Below, piece by piece: positions 52,096-61,448 of a stretch of DNA of 64,000 nt. A model generated the notes under the pieces. That model had not been told where the DNA came from. It saw only the letters and a program-made list of their open reading frames with translations, and did not search any database. This DNA comes from Pseudomonas sp. KNUC1026 (GTDB lineage: Bacteria > Pseudomonadota > Gammaproteobacteria > Pseudomonadales > Pseudomonadaceae), in NCBI RefSeq assembly GCF_021650705.1, contig NZ_CP087138.1:4302001-4366000 (forward strand), written 5' to 3'. The translations under genes and the position numbers were made by a program. Position 1 is the stretch's first letter; every line of letters begins with the position of its first letter.

Positions 52096-52222
52096 GACGC
52101 GAACCTAATATCCCCGTGCATAACGGCGGGCGCTATACACTTCAAGCCAAAGCAAGTTCCTCTGGCTTTACCGTACGGCAGTGCCTGCCTGCCTGGCAAG
52201 CACCTGTGCGGTATAAGGTTAT

Positions 52223-53192
52223 TCAGGTACGTGGCGCGTAGGCGAATACATCGGCGCGCATCTGGTGGGCGTCCATGCCTGCCTCCACCAGTGCATCGAG
52301 CGTGGCATAGACCATATTCGGCGAGCCGCTGGCGTAGACATGCACACCCGCCAACTCCGGGATGTCCTCGCGCACGGCTTCATGCAACAGGCCGCAGCGC
52401 CCTTCCCAGCCGCACAGATCGCTGACCACCTTGTGCAGGTAGAGATTGGGGGTGCTCTCCCACTGCGCCCAGTGCTCCAGGCGGTAGAAGTCTTCAGGCC
52501 GCCGTACGCCCCAGTACAGGTGCACGGGGTGGTGAAAACCGTGCTCGCGGCAATGTTCGATCAGGCTCTGCATCTGCGCCATGCCGGTACCGGCGGCAAT
52601 CAACACCAGTGGGCCGCCAGGCAGCTCGGCCAGGTGCGTGTCCCCATAGGGCAGATGTACCCGCGCGTTGCCGTCGCGCTGAAGCTGCGCCAGCAATGCC
52701 TTGGCGCTCGGCTCGCGGCCCAGCACATGTAGCTCGAGCTCGCGGCCGGCGTGCGGCGAAGACGCCAGTGAAAACGCCGACTGCCCGCCGCCATCGCGCT
52801 CGATCATCGAGTATTGCCCGGCGTGATACCTTGGCAGCCTGCCCGCAGGGGCGCGCAGGCCTACCCGCCACACATCGCCCCCCACCGGCACGCATTCGCT
52901 GACCTGGCAACCGTAAGCGCGCGCAGGCAGCTCGCCCAACGCAAGTACGCCGTCCCATAGCACCACGCAGTCCTCCAGCGGCTGCGCGATGCAGGCATCA
53001 GAACTCGCCATGGTCGCGAACTTCACCGTCCTGGCGCACAGTGCCTTCCACCAGCAACGCCGCGCATACGTGGCAATTGCCGTTGCGGCAGCTGTTGGGG
53101 CATTCATGGCCCAGGCGCTGGGCAGCCGCCAGAATGGTTTCGCCCGGCAGGGCCTCCAATACCGCCCCGGAGGGCTGCAAGGTCACGCGCAT
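52223..53192 (-). CDS. Ferredoxin-type flavoprotein reductase (frameshifted in this sequence)
   Basis: An iron-sulfur flavoprotein reductase of the CDP-6-deoxyglucoseen-reductase / phenol-hydroxylase-reductase type. The N-terminal 2Fe-2S domain starts MRVTLQPSGAVLEALPGETI with cysteines in HECPNSCRNGNCHVCAALL. FAD domain: RYHAGQYSMIERDGGG with AFSLASSPH. NAD domain: VLIAAGTGMAQMQSLIEHC, LYWGVRRPEDFY, HVYASGSPNMV. Between DHGEF and DACIAQPLEDCV one extra base at about 53000 shifts the frame; removal gives a continuous 322-residue protein. The ATG overlaps the ubiD stop (TGATG), so it may supply electrons in a ubiquinone-related step; that is inference. Confidence 0.85.
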
Positions 53193-54655
53193 CAGTCGAT
53201 TCCCAACTGGTTCCAGAGTTCGTCGACGCGCCGAGTGACCGCGTCGTCCTTGACGATTACCCGCCCCACTCGCGGCTGGTTTCGCCCGGCCACTTATGAG
53301 TGGCATCGAGCCCATTTTCGAGCCCAGCCCGGAAACAGGGGAAGCGAAGTCCAGATAGTCGATCGGGGTATTGTCGATCATCACGGTGTCACGCTTGGGG
53401 TCCATGCGCGTGGTCACCGCCCAGATCACATCGTTCCAATCGCGGGCATTGATGTCGTCATCGGTAACGATAACGAACTTCGTATACATGAATTGACGTA
53501 AAAACGACCACACACCCAACATCACGCGCTTGGCATGGCCAGGGTACTGCTTTTTCATCGTCACCACCGCCATGCGGTAGGAGCAGCCTTCGGGGGCAGG
53601 TAGAAGTCGGTGATTTCCGGGAACTGCTTCTGCAGGATCGGCACGAACACCTCGTTCAACGCCACACCGAGAATGGCAGGCTCATCCGGCGGCCGACCGG
53701 TGTAGGTGCTGTGATAGATCGGGTTGCGCCGATGAGTGATGCGCTCCACGGTGAACACAGGGAAGCTGTCGACTTCGTTGTAGTAACCGGTGTGGTCGCC
53801 ATAGGGCCCTTCGGGCGCCATCTCACCGGGGTGGATGACCCCTTCAAGCACGATCTCGGCGCTGGCGGGTACCTGCAGCTGGTTACCGCGGCATTTGACC
53901 AGCTCGGTGCGGTGCCCGCGAAGCAGGCCGGCAAAGGCGTATTCGGACAGCGAGTCGGGAACGGGCGTGACTGCGCCGAGAATGGTAGCCGGGTCGGCAC
54001 CGAGGGCGACGGCCACTGGAAAAGGCTCGCCGGGATGCTTTTCGCACCACTCACGATAATCCAGCGCGCCGCCTCGATGGCTCAACCAGCGCATGATCAC
54101 CTTGTTGCGAGCAATCACCTGCTGGCGATAGATACCCAGGTTCTGCCGGTCCTTGTTGGGCCCTTTGGTGACAGTCAGCCCCCAGGTGATCAGCGGTGCC
54201 ACATCGCCTGGCCAGCAGTGCTGGATCGGCAACTTGCCCAGGTCGACATCATCGCCTTCGAGCACTACCTCATGGCAAGGCGCATCCTTGAGCACCTTGG
54301 GCGCCATCGAGATGATCTTCTTGAAAATGGGCAGCTTCGACCAGGCATCCCGCAAGCCTTCAGGTGGCTCAGGCTCTTTCAGAAACGCCAGCAGCTTGCC
54401 GATTTCACGCAGCTCGCCGACGTCTTCAGCGCCCATGCCCAACGCCACCCGCTCTGGGGTACCGAACAGGTTGCCCAGCACCGGCATCGAGTGGCCCACC
54501 GGGTTTTCGAACAGCAGCGCAGGGCCCTTGCGGCGCAGGGTACGGTCGCAGATTTCGGTCATTTCCAGCACCGGGGACACCGGCACCTGAATGCGTTTGA
54601 GAGCGCCGCGCTGTTCCAGCTGTTGCACGAAGTCCCGAAGGTCCTTGAATTCCAT
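53192..54655 (-). CDS. ubiD: 3-octaprenyl-4-hydroxybenzoate decarboxylase (three frameshifts in this sequence)
   Basis: UbiD decarboxylates the prenylated hydroxybenzoate ring using prenylated FMN. Start ATG 54655: MEFKDLRDFVQQLEQRGALK, then the prFMN/metal region QHCWPGDVAPLITWGLTVTK near residue 150 and APEGPYGDHTGYYNEVDSFP near 280. Three breaks follow: a G missing at 53592-53596 (repair gives [20 protein letters not shown]), one at 53311-53313 (repair GSKMGLDATHKWPGETSREW) and one at 53264-53267 (repair GRVIVKDDAVTRRVDELWNQ), ending at TGA 53192. The repaired protein has 488 residues, the family length. The gene lies between rho and the flavoprotein reductase. Confidence 0.93.
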
Positions 54656-54707
54656 TGGCCACGCCACTGACAGATTGAGGGCTATATCCTACCTGTTAGC
54701 ACCTGCT

Positions 54708-54739
54708 AAAAAAAATGGCGCCCGATGGGGGCGCCATTT
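54708..54739 (-). terminator. Intrinsic terminator of rho
   Basis: On the minus strand AAATGGCGCCC and GGGCGCCATTT (54713-54723 and 54729-54739) form an 11-base stem with a short loop, followed by eight T residues (plus-strand A run 54708-54715), about 20 bases after the rho stop. Confidence 0.9.
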
Positions 54740-54758
54740 TCAAAGCGGCAAGCAGTGT

Positions 54759-56017
54759 TTACTTGCGCTTCATCGACAGGAAGAACTCGTCGTTGGTCTT
54801 GGTTTGCTTGAGCTTGTCGATCAGGAACTCGATCGCGGCCACCTCATCCATCGGGTGCAGCAGCTTGCGCAGGATCCAGATGCGCTGCAGCTCGTCATCG
54901 GCAGTCAGCAACTCTTCACGGCGAGTGCCGGAGCGGTTGATGTTGATGGCCGGGAACACGCGCTTCTCGGAAATGCGACGGTCAAGCGGCAGCTCCATGT
55001 TGCCGGTACCCTTGAACTCTTCGTAGATGACTTCATCCATCTTCGAGCCGGTTTCGACCAGCGCGGTGGCGATGATGGTCAGCGAACCGCCTTCCTCGAT
55101 GTTACGGGCGGCGCCGAAGAAGCGCTTGGGCTTCTCGAGCGCATGGGCATCGACACCACCGGTGAGCACCTTGCCGGAGCTTGGGATCACGGTGTTGTAG
55201 GCACGCGCCAGGCGAGTGATGGAGTCGAGCAGGATAACCACGTCCTTCTTGTGCTCGACCAGGCGCTTGGCCTTCTCGATGACCATTTCGGCCACTTGTA
55301 CGTGGCGGGTCGGCGGCTCGTCGAAGGTAGAGGCGACCACTTCGCCGCGCACGGTGCGCTGCATCTCGGTCACTTCTTCCGGGCGCTCGTCGATCAGCAG
55401 GACGATCAAGTGGCACTCTGGGTTGTTGCGGGTAATGTTGGCCGCGATGTTCTGCAGCATGATCGTTTTACCGGCCTTGGGCGGTGCGACGATCAGGCCA
55501 CGCTGGCCCTTGCCGATAGGCGCGCAGAGGTCGATGACGCGGCCGGTAAGGTCTTCGGTGGAACCGTTGCCGGCTTCCATCTTCAAGCGCTTGTTCGGGA
55601 ACAGCGGCGTCAGGTTTTCGAACAGGATCTTGTTCTTCGCGTTCTCGGGGCGGTCGAAGTTGATCGAGTCGACCTTGAGCAGTGCGAAGTAACGCTCGCC
55701 TTCTTTCGGCGGGCGAATCTTGCCGACGATGGTATCGCCCGTACGCAGGTTGAACCGGCGAATCTGGCTGGGGGATACGTAGATGTCATCGGGCCCGGCC
55801 AGGTACGAAGCGTCGGCCGAGCGCAGGAAGCCGAAGCCATCCTGGAGGATTTCCAGCACGCCGTCACCGGAGATTTCCTCACCGCTTTTGGCGTGCTTCT
55901 TCAAAGGGAGAAGATCACGTCCTGCTTGCGCGAACGGGCCATGTTTTCGATGCCCATCTGTTCGGCCATTTCGAGCAGATCGGTAATCGGCTTTTGCTTG
56001 AGTTCAGTGAGGTTCAT
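54759..56017 (-). CDS. rho: Transcription termination factor Rho (frameshifted in this sequence)
   Basis: Rho is the hexameric RNA helicase of factor-dependent termination. Start ATG 56017 reads MNLTELKQKPITDLLEMAEQ to KQDVIFSLL; one T is missing (plus-strand A run 55903-55905), after which KKHAKSGEEISGDGVLEI continues. Features: RNA-binding cold-shock-like domain (GFGFLRSADASYLAGPDDIY), Walker A VAPPKAGKTIMLQNIAANI, Walker B VVILLDSITRLARAYN, R loop GKVLTGGVDAHALEKPKRFF. Repaired length is 419 residues, exactly typical. Rho is normally essential, so the break is almost certainly a sequence error. The 180-base leader upstream may take part in known rho autoregulation. Confidence 0.96.
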
Positions 56018-56199
56018 AGAGGAGTGACGTGTTCTGGATGGAGGGATTAAGCGTTGGGCTCAGGAAAGGCCGCGCCGGGAAGGCGACAGGATCGCGGGTA
56101 TTCGACTTGGAATGTGTCGGCGGCGACTAGCGAAGGGCACTGAAGATGACAGCGCGAACCCGAATTTAACACCGGAGCATAGGCGCGTCCAGCGTTGCA

Positions 56200-56229
56200 A
56201 AAAAATAGCCCCGCATTTTGCGAGGCTAT
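56200..56229 (-). terminator. Intrinsic terminator of trxA
   Basis: On the minus strand ATAGCCTCGCA and TGCGGGGCTAT (plus 56219-56229 and 56205-56215) form an 11-base stem with one mismatch and a 3-base loop, followed by a T run (plus-strand A tract 56199-56205), about 20 bases after the trxA stop. Confidence 0.88.
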
Positions 56230-56250
56230 ATTTCAAGCGGCAATTGCAGC

Positions 56251-56577
56251 TTAGATGTTGGCGTCGAGGAAAGCCGCGAGTTGCGACTTCGACAGTGCGC
56301 CCACCTTGGTGGCCGCCACTTCGCCGTTCTTGAACAGCATCAGCGTCGGGATACCGCGCACGCCGTGCTTGGCGGGGGTGTCCTGGTTTTCGTCGATGTT
56401 CAGTTTGGCAACGGTGACCTTGCCTTCGTAAGTAGAGGCAATTTCGTCAAGAACCGGTGCGATCATCTTGCACGGGCCGCACCATTCAGCCCAATAATCG
56501 ACCAGCACAGGGCCCTGTGCCTTCAGCACATCAGCTTCGAAGCTGGCGTCGGTGACGTGCTTGATTTTGTCGCTCAT
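56251..56577 (-). CDS. trxA: Thioredoxin 1
   Basis: Thioredoxin reduces protein disulfides in the cytosol. The 108-residue product, MSDKIKHVTDASFEADVLK, has the active site DYWAEWCGPCKMIAPVLDEI near residue 30 and the cis-proline segment VRGIPTLMLFKNGEVA. GGAG lies 7 bases before ATG 56577; a longer in-frame start would remove this ribosome site and is rejected. TATGAT on the minus strand near 56616-56621 may be its -10. Confidence 0.97.
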   Translation of the reverse strand: MSDKIKHVTDASFEADVLKAQGPVLVDYWAEWCGPCKMIAPVLDEIASTYEGKVTVAKLNIDENQDTPAKHGVRGIPTLMLFKNGEVAATKVGALSKSQLAAFLDANI

Positions 56578-56657
56578 GAGTGTCTCCGTGGTCAACATAT
56601 TCGAAAAAAGTGAAGCCATCATAGCTGGCCAAGCCTGAAGCCGGAAGGCTTGCATGA

Positions 56658-56688
56658 TTGACAGTCACTATCGACACCGTTGATACAA
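56658..56688 (+). promoter_or_regulatory. Possible sigma70 promoter of ppx
   Basis: TTGACA at 56658-56663 is a perfect -35 hexamer. The -10, 17-18 bases later (TGATAC/GATACA at about 56681-56687), is poor, so the call is tentative. It lies about 90 bases before the ppx ATG and points away from trxA. Confidence 0.4.
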
Positions 56689-56770
56689 CGCATGCTCCCC
56701 ACGCCCACGCATTGGCGCTGCCGCCAGAAAATGGCAGGATGGCCGCCTGGCCCACAGAGAACGCCCCGCC

Positions 56771-58272
56771 ATGCCACCTTTAAAAGTCAAGAACCTGTCC
56801 CTGGTCGCCGCAATCGACCTGGGCTCGAACAGCTTCCACATGGTGGTCGCCAAGCCTCATCAGGGCGATATTCGCATCCTCGAGCGGCTGGGCGAGAAGT
56901 GCAACTGGCCGCAGGCATCGACGACCAGCGCCTGCTCAGCGAAGAGGCGATGCAGCGCGGCCTCGACTGCCTCAAGCGCTTCGCGCAACTGATCAATGGC
57001 CTGCCATTGGGGGCCGTTCGCATCGTCGGCACCAACGCGCTGCGCGAGGCCCGCAACCGCAATGAGTTCATCGTCCGCGCCGAAGCGATTCTCGGGCACC
57101 CGGTAGAGGTCATCTCGGGCCGCGAGGAAGCGCGCCTGATCTACCTCGGCGTATCCCACACCCTGGCCGACACCCCCGGCAAGCGCCTCGTTGCCGATAT
57201 CGGCGGCGGCAGCACCGAGTTCATCATTGGCCAGCGTTTCGAACCCTTGATGCGCGAGAGCCTGCAAATGGGCTGCGTGAGCTTCACTCAGCGTTATTTC
57301 CGCGATGGCAAGATCACCCCGGCCCGCTACGCCCAGGCGTATACGGCCGCGCGCCTTGAAATCATGAACATCGAAACCGCTGTGCATCGGCTGGGCTGGG
57401 ATGAAGGTATCGGCTCGTCCGGCACCATTCGCGCCATTGGCGCTGCACTGAAAGCTGGCGGCCAGACCACCGGAGAAATCACATCCGACGGCCTGGGCTG
57501 GCTCGAACGCAAGCTGTTCAAGCTCGGCGACGTGGAAAAGATCGACTTCGACGGTATCAAGCCCGACCGCCGCAGCATTTTCCCGGCAGGCCTGGCGATT
57601 CTCGAAGCCATTTTCGACGCGCTGGCCGTGCAGCGCATGGACCACTGCGAAGGCGCGCTGCGTGAAGGGGTGCTCTACGACCTGATGGGCCGCCACCAGC
57701 ACGAGGATGTGCGCGAGCGCACCCTCAACTCGTTGATGGACCGCTACCACGTCGACCGCGACCAGGCCGAGCGCGTCGAGCGCAAGGCCCTGCACGCGTT
57801 CGATCAGGTTGCGGCCACCTGGGCACTCGAGGACGGCACCTGGCGCGACCTGCTGAGCTGGGCTGCCAAGGTGCATGAGGTGGGCCTGGACATCGCCCAC
57901 TACCATTACCACAAGCACGGCGCCTACCTGATCGAACACTCCGACCTGGCAGGTTTCTCCCGTGAAGACCAGCAGATGCTTGCCCTGCTCGTTCGCGGCC
58001 ATCGCCGCAATATCCCCAAGGACAAGTTCTCCGAGTTCGGGGACGAAGGCATCCAGTTGATACGCCTGTGCGTGCTCCTGCGCTTCGCCATCCTCTTCCA
58101 CCACATCCGCGGTACCCAGCAGATGCCCACAGTCGAGCTCAAGGCTGATGGCAACAGCCTGGAAGTTCGATTCCCGGAAGGGTGGCTGAGCGAGAACCAG
58201 CTGACGCAGGCTGACTTCGACCTGGAAGCGCAGTGGCTGGCGCGCGTTGATTTCGTACTGACCGTGAACTGA
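56771..58272 (+). CDS. ppx: Exopolyphosphatase (frameshifted in this sequence)
   Basis: Ppx hydrolyses polyphosphate from the ends and, in this family, guanosine pentaphosphate. ATG 56771 reads MPPLKVKNLSLVAAIDLGSN with the phosphate loop DLGSNSFHMVV. One G is missing at about 56899 (GEK to VQLAAGIDDQRLL after repair). It continues with REARNRNEFIVRAEAILGHP, the second loop VADIGGGSTEFIIGQ near residue 145, and SSGTIRAIGAALKAGG near 220, then a C-terminal HD-like helical half. Repaired length is 500 residues. It is convergent with ppk, so synthesis and breakdown of polyphosphate sit back to back. Confidence 0.94.
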
Positions 58273-58290
58273 AGCTGCGTCACTCGTAGC

Positions 58291-58321
58291 GGATCGGCCG
58301 CGCCGAGCGGCGCGCCGATCC
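58291..58321. repeat. REP-like hairpin between convergent ppx and ppk
   Basis: GGATCGGC (58291-58298) and GCCGATCC (58314-58321) pair around a GC-rich core that contains GCGCCGAGCG, shared with the hairpin at 17599-17633. Lying between two convergent stops it may act as a bidirectional 3'-end barrier. No T tract is seen. Confidence 0.7.
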
Positions 58322-58331
58322 AACCAGGCAC

Positions 58332-60536
58332 TTAGCGCACGATGAGCGCCTGCAGGCTCAGCTTGTCGAGCAGCGCCGCCTGGGCGTTACGCGGGTTCTG
58401 GTTGCCGGTGGGAGTTTGCCGGCTGTAAGTACCGTCCGGCTGCAGGATCCAGGCGTGGGTGTTGTCGGTAAGGTCAGACTCCATTTCCTTCTTCACCCGC
58501 GTGATCAGCTTCTTGCCCTCGACCGGGAAGCAGGTCTCCACACGCTTGTCCAGGTTACGCTCCATCCAGTCTGCGCTGGAAAGGTACAACTGCTCCTCCC
58601 CACCGTTCTGGAAGTAGTAGATTCGCGTGTGCTCCAGGAAGCGGCCAATCACCGAACGCACCTGAATGTTATGCGAAACGCCTGGGATGCCCGGGCGCAG
58701 GCAGCACATGCCGCGCACTACCAGGTCGATGCGAACCCCCGCCTGGCTGGCCTTGTACAGGGCGCGGATCACCTTGGCATCGGTCAGCGAGTTGCACTTG
58801 GCCACGATGTGCGCAGGCTTGCCCTCCAGCGCGAACTGGGTTTCCCGGGCAATCATGTCCAGGATGCCCTTCTTGAGGGTGAACGGCGCATGCAGCAGCT
58901 TTTTCATGCGCAGGGTCTTGCCCATGCCGATCAGTTGCGTGAACAACTTGCTGACGTCTTCGCACAGCGCATCATCGGAGGTCAGCAGGCTGTAGTCGGT
59001 GTAGAGGCGCGCGTTGCCCGCGTGGTAGTTGCCCGTACCCAAATGCGCGTAACGGACGATTTCACCGCCCTCGCGGCGCAGGATCAGCATCATCTTGGCG
59101 TGGGTCTTGAAGCCCACTACGCCGTAGATCACGACCGCGCCAGCCGCTTGCAGGCGGCTGGCCAATTGCAGGTTGGACTCTTCGTCGAAGCGGGCACGCA
59201 GCTCGATCACGGCAGTCACTTCCTTGCCGTTGCGGGCCGCATCTACCAGCGCGTCGACGATCTCCGAATTTGCACCGCTGCGGTACAGCGTCTGGCGGAC
59301 CGCAAGCACGTGCGGGTCTTTGGCTGCCTGGCGCAGCAGGTCGATCACCGGGGTGAAGGACTCGAACGGGTGCAGCAGCAGCACGTCCTGCTTGCTGATG
59401 GTGCTGAAGATGTTTTCGCTGTTCTGCAGGATCTTCGGGATGGCCGGGGTAAACGGTGCGTGCTGCAATTCAGGGTGGCTATCCAGGCCGGTGATGCTGA
59501 ACAGGCGCGTGAGGTTGACCGGCCCATTGACCTGATACAACTCCGACTCACTCAGGCTGAACTGCTTGAGCAGGTAATCGGACAGCTGTTTTGGGCAGGT
59601 ATCGGCCACTTCCAGTCGCACCGCATCGCCATAGCGGCGCGAGAACAGCTCGCCGCGCAGGGCTCGGGCCAAGTCTTCGACGTCTTCGGAGTCCAACGCC
59701 AGGTCAGCGTTACGGGTCAGGCGGAACTGGTAGCAACCCTTGACCTTCATGCCTTGGAACAGGTCGTCGGCGTGAGCGTGGATCATCGACGAAAGGAATA
59801 CGTAGTTGTCGCCGGCGCCACCTACGTCCTCGGGCACGCGGATGATACGCGGCAGCAGGCGAGGTGCAGGGATGATCGCCAGGCCCGAGTCGCGACCGAA
59901 GGCGTCGACCCCTTCGAGCTCGACGATGAAGTTGAGGCTTTTGTTCACCAGCAGCGGGAACGGGTGGGTTGGGTCGAGGCCGATGGGCGTGATGATCGGC
60001 GCGATCTCGTCACGGAAGTAACGGCGTACCCAGGTCTTGATCTTGGGCGTCCAGTAACGGCGACGAATGAAGCGCACCTGATGCTTCTCAAGCTCCGGCA
60101 GGAGAATGTCGTTGAGGATCGCGTACTGGCGCTGCACCTGCACGTGTACCAGCTCGCTGATGCGCGCCAGAGCCTGGTGGGGCTGGATGCCATCGGCGCT
60201 GGCTTGCTCGCGGGCGAAGTTGATCTGCTTTTTCAGCCCTGCAACGCGGATCTCGAAGAACTCGTCGAGGTTGCTGGAGAAGATCAGCAGAAACTTCAAA
60301 CGCTCCAGCAGCGGGTAGCTCTCGTCCAGCGCCTGTTCCAGCACGCGAATATTGAACTGCAGCTGGGACAGCTCGCGGTGAATATAAAGGCTGCTGTCAT
60401 CCAGGCTCGGCACTACCAATGCGGGAGCGGCGGGTTCACTGGGTTCGACAGGCACCTCGGCGGGCGGCTCGACAACGGGTTCCAACACGGCAATGGCCTC
60501 TGGGGCGGCGATATCGTTCAGCGCTTCATTATTCAT
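58332..60536 (-). CDS. ppk: Polyphosphate kinase
   Basis: Ppk1 makes long-chain polyphosphate from ATP. The 734-residue protein has an acidic/Pro-rich N-terminal extension (EPVVEPPAEVPVEPSEPAAP), then SLYIHRELSQLQFNIRVLEQ, FSSNLDEFFEIRVAGLKKQI, the nucleotide head VRQTLYRSGANSEIVDALVD, the phospho-histidine segment RYAHLGTGNYHAGNARLYTD near residue 495, and a C-terminal phospholipase-D-like half (YLSSADWMERNLDKRVETCF). Start ATG 60536. A PHO box with a well-placed -10 lies 112-145 bases upstream, so induction by phosphate starvation through PhoB is likely. Confidence 0.96.
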   Translation of the reverse strand: MNNEALNDIAAPEAIAVLEPVVEPPAEVPVEPSEPAAPALVVPSLDDSSLYIHRELSQLQFNIRVLEQALDESYPLLERLKFLLIFSSNLDEFFEIRVAGLKKQINFAREQASADGIQPHQALARISELVHVQVQRQYAILNDILLPELEKHQVRFIRRRYWTPKIKTWVRRYFRDEIAPIITPIGLDPTHPFPLLVNKSLNFIVELEGVDAFGRDSGLAIIPAPRLLPRIIRVPEDVGGAGDNYVFLSSMIHAHADDLFQGMKVKGCYQFRLTRNADLALDSEDVEDLARALRGELFSRRYGDAVRLEVADTCPKQLSDYLLKQFSLSESELYQVNGPVNLTRLFSITGLDSHPELQHAPFTPAIPKILQNSENIFSTISKQDVLLLHPFESFTPVIDLLRQAAKDPHVLAVRQTLYRSGANSEIVDALVDAARNGKEVTAVIELRARFDEESNLQLASRLQAAGAVVIYGVVGFKTHAKMMLILRREGGEIVRYAHLGTGNYHAGNARLYTDYSLLTSDDALCEDVSKLFTQLIGMGKTLRMKKLLHAPFTLKKGILDMIARETQFALEGKPAHIVAKCNSLTDAKVIRALYKASQAGVRIDLVVRGMCCLRPGIPGVSHNIQVRSVIGRFLEHTRIYYFQNGGEEQLYLSSADWMERNLDKRVETCFPVEGKKLITRVKKEMESDLTDNTHAWILQPDGTYSRQTPTGNQNPRNAQAALLDKLSLQALIVR

Positions 60537-60647
60537 GCGAATTCCCTGCAGGGCCAGAGCCCCTCGAACAGATGATCACGCGCGCGGATCGAGGCCGCCG
60601 GCGCACGGTAACGGGCCGAAAGGCTGCGCGAATGAGAAATGCGACCT

Positions 60648-60681
60648 GTTATAAGACGATTGTATGACATTGCCATGACAG
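60648..60681 (-). promoter_or_regulatory. PHO box and -10 of the ppk promoter
   Basis: On the minus strand CTGTCATGGCAATGTCAT (plus 60664-60681) is two 7-base direct repeats, CTGTCAT and ATGTCAT, spaced by 4, the PhoB half-site pattern (consensus CTGTCAT-N4-CTGTCAT, one mismatch in 14). TATAAC (plus 60648-60653) follows 10 bases later, where PhoB promoters place the -10, and no -35 is needed. The ppk ATG is 112 bases farther on. The pattern is seen directly; regulation is inferred. Confidence 0.7.
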
Positions 60682-60801
60682 GCCACGAAGGCAAAAACAC
60701 CTTTGCAACAGCTTAATTGTTCACGTGTTGACACATCTCGACACTTTCATGAAATCCCCGTAAGGGTTAGGCTGCGCGTTCATTTCGCCAGCACCTAGAA
60801 A

Positions 60802-61386
60802 ATGCTCCAACATTTCCTACAGAATTTTGGCTATCTGGCCCTGTTCCTCGGCACCTTCTTCGAAGGCGAGACCATTCTCGTGCTGGCCGGGTTTCTGGCG
60901 TTCCGTGGCTACATGGACATCAACCTCGTCATGCTGGTTGCCTTTCTGGGCAGCTATGCCGGTGACCAGCTCTGGTATTTCCTAGGCCGCCGCCATGGCC
61001 GCCGCTTGCTCGCGCGCAAACCACGCTGGCAGTTGATGGGCGACCGGGCGCTTGAGCACATACGCAAGCATCCTGACCTCTGGGTACTGAGCTTCCGCTT
61101 CGTCTATGGCCTGCGCACAGTGATGCCGGTAGCCATTGGCCTGTCGGGCTATCCGCCCAGGCGTTACCTGATCCTCAATGGCATCGGCGCCATCGTCTGG
61201 GCGATCGTGCTGGCTCAGGCGGCTTACCATTTCGGCTCGGTGCTTGAGGGCATTCTTGGCAGCGTCAAGAAATACGAGCTCTGGGTACTGGGCGCCCTGC
61301 TGGTATTCGGCGCACTACTGTGGATCAGCCGGCGCTTCAAGGCGGCCCGTATCGCCCGCAAGGCTGAGCAAAACGACAAGCCTTGA
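60802..61386 (+). CDS. DedA-family membrane protein
   Basis: A 194-residue polytopic inner-membrane protein of the DedA/SNARE-associated family, whose members are linked to undecaprenyl-phosphate recycling and proton-motive-force homeostasis. Seen: GYLALFLGTFFEGETILVLA with the conserved acidic FFEGE, AFLGSYAGDQLWYFLGRRHG near residue 55, FRFVYGLRTVMPVAIGLSGY near 100 with the conserved arginine, and two C-terminal hydrophobic stretches. ATG 60802. TTGACA at 60728-60733 is a possible -35 but its -10 is unclear. The 265-base gap to ppk holds no gene. Confidence 0.9.
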   Translation: MLQHFLQNFGYLALFLGTFFEGETILVLAGFLAFRGYMDINLVMLVAFLGSYAGDQLWYFLGRRHGRRLLARKPRWQLMGDRALEHIRKHPDLWVLSFRFVYGLRTVMPVAIGLSGYPPRRYLILNGIGAIVWAIVLAQAAYHFGSVLEGILGSVKKYELWVLGALLVFGALLWISRRFKAARIARKAEQNDKP

Positions 61387-61448
61387 GCCGGTGGAACGCT
61401 GGGTGGCGAAAGGAATCAACCGTCAAAGCCCACTAAAGGAACGTCACC

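Noticed and set aside
52096..52222. Possible small RNA or terminator between chaC and the flavoprotein reductase
   Set aside because: Only weak, imperfect pairing around GGCAGTGCCTGCC is seen and no promoter or T tract supports a call.
58416..60575. 719-codon open frame antisense to ppk
   Set aside because: Same GC-driven artefact; ppk on the minus strand is complete and conserved.
60728..60760. Sigma70 promoter for the DedA gene
   Set aside because: TTGACA at 60728-60733 is a good -35 hexamer but no acceptable -10 is found at 16-18 bases, so it is mentioned only within the gene entry.
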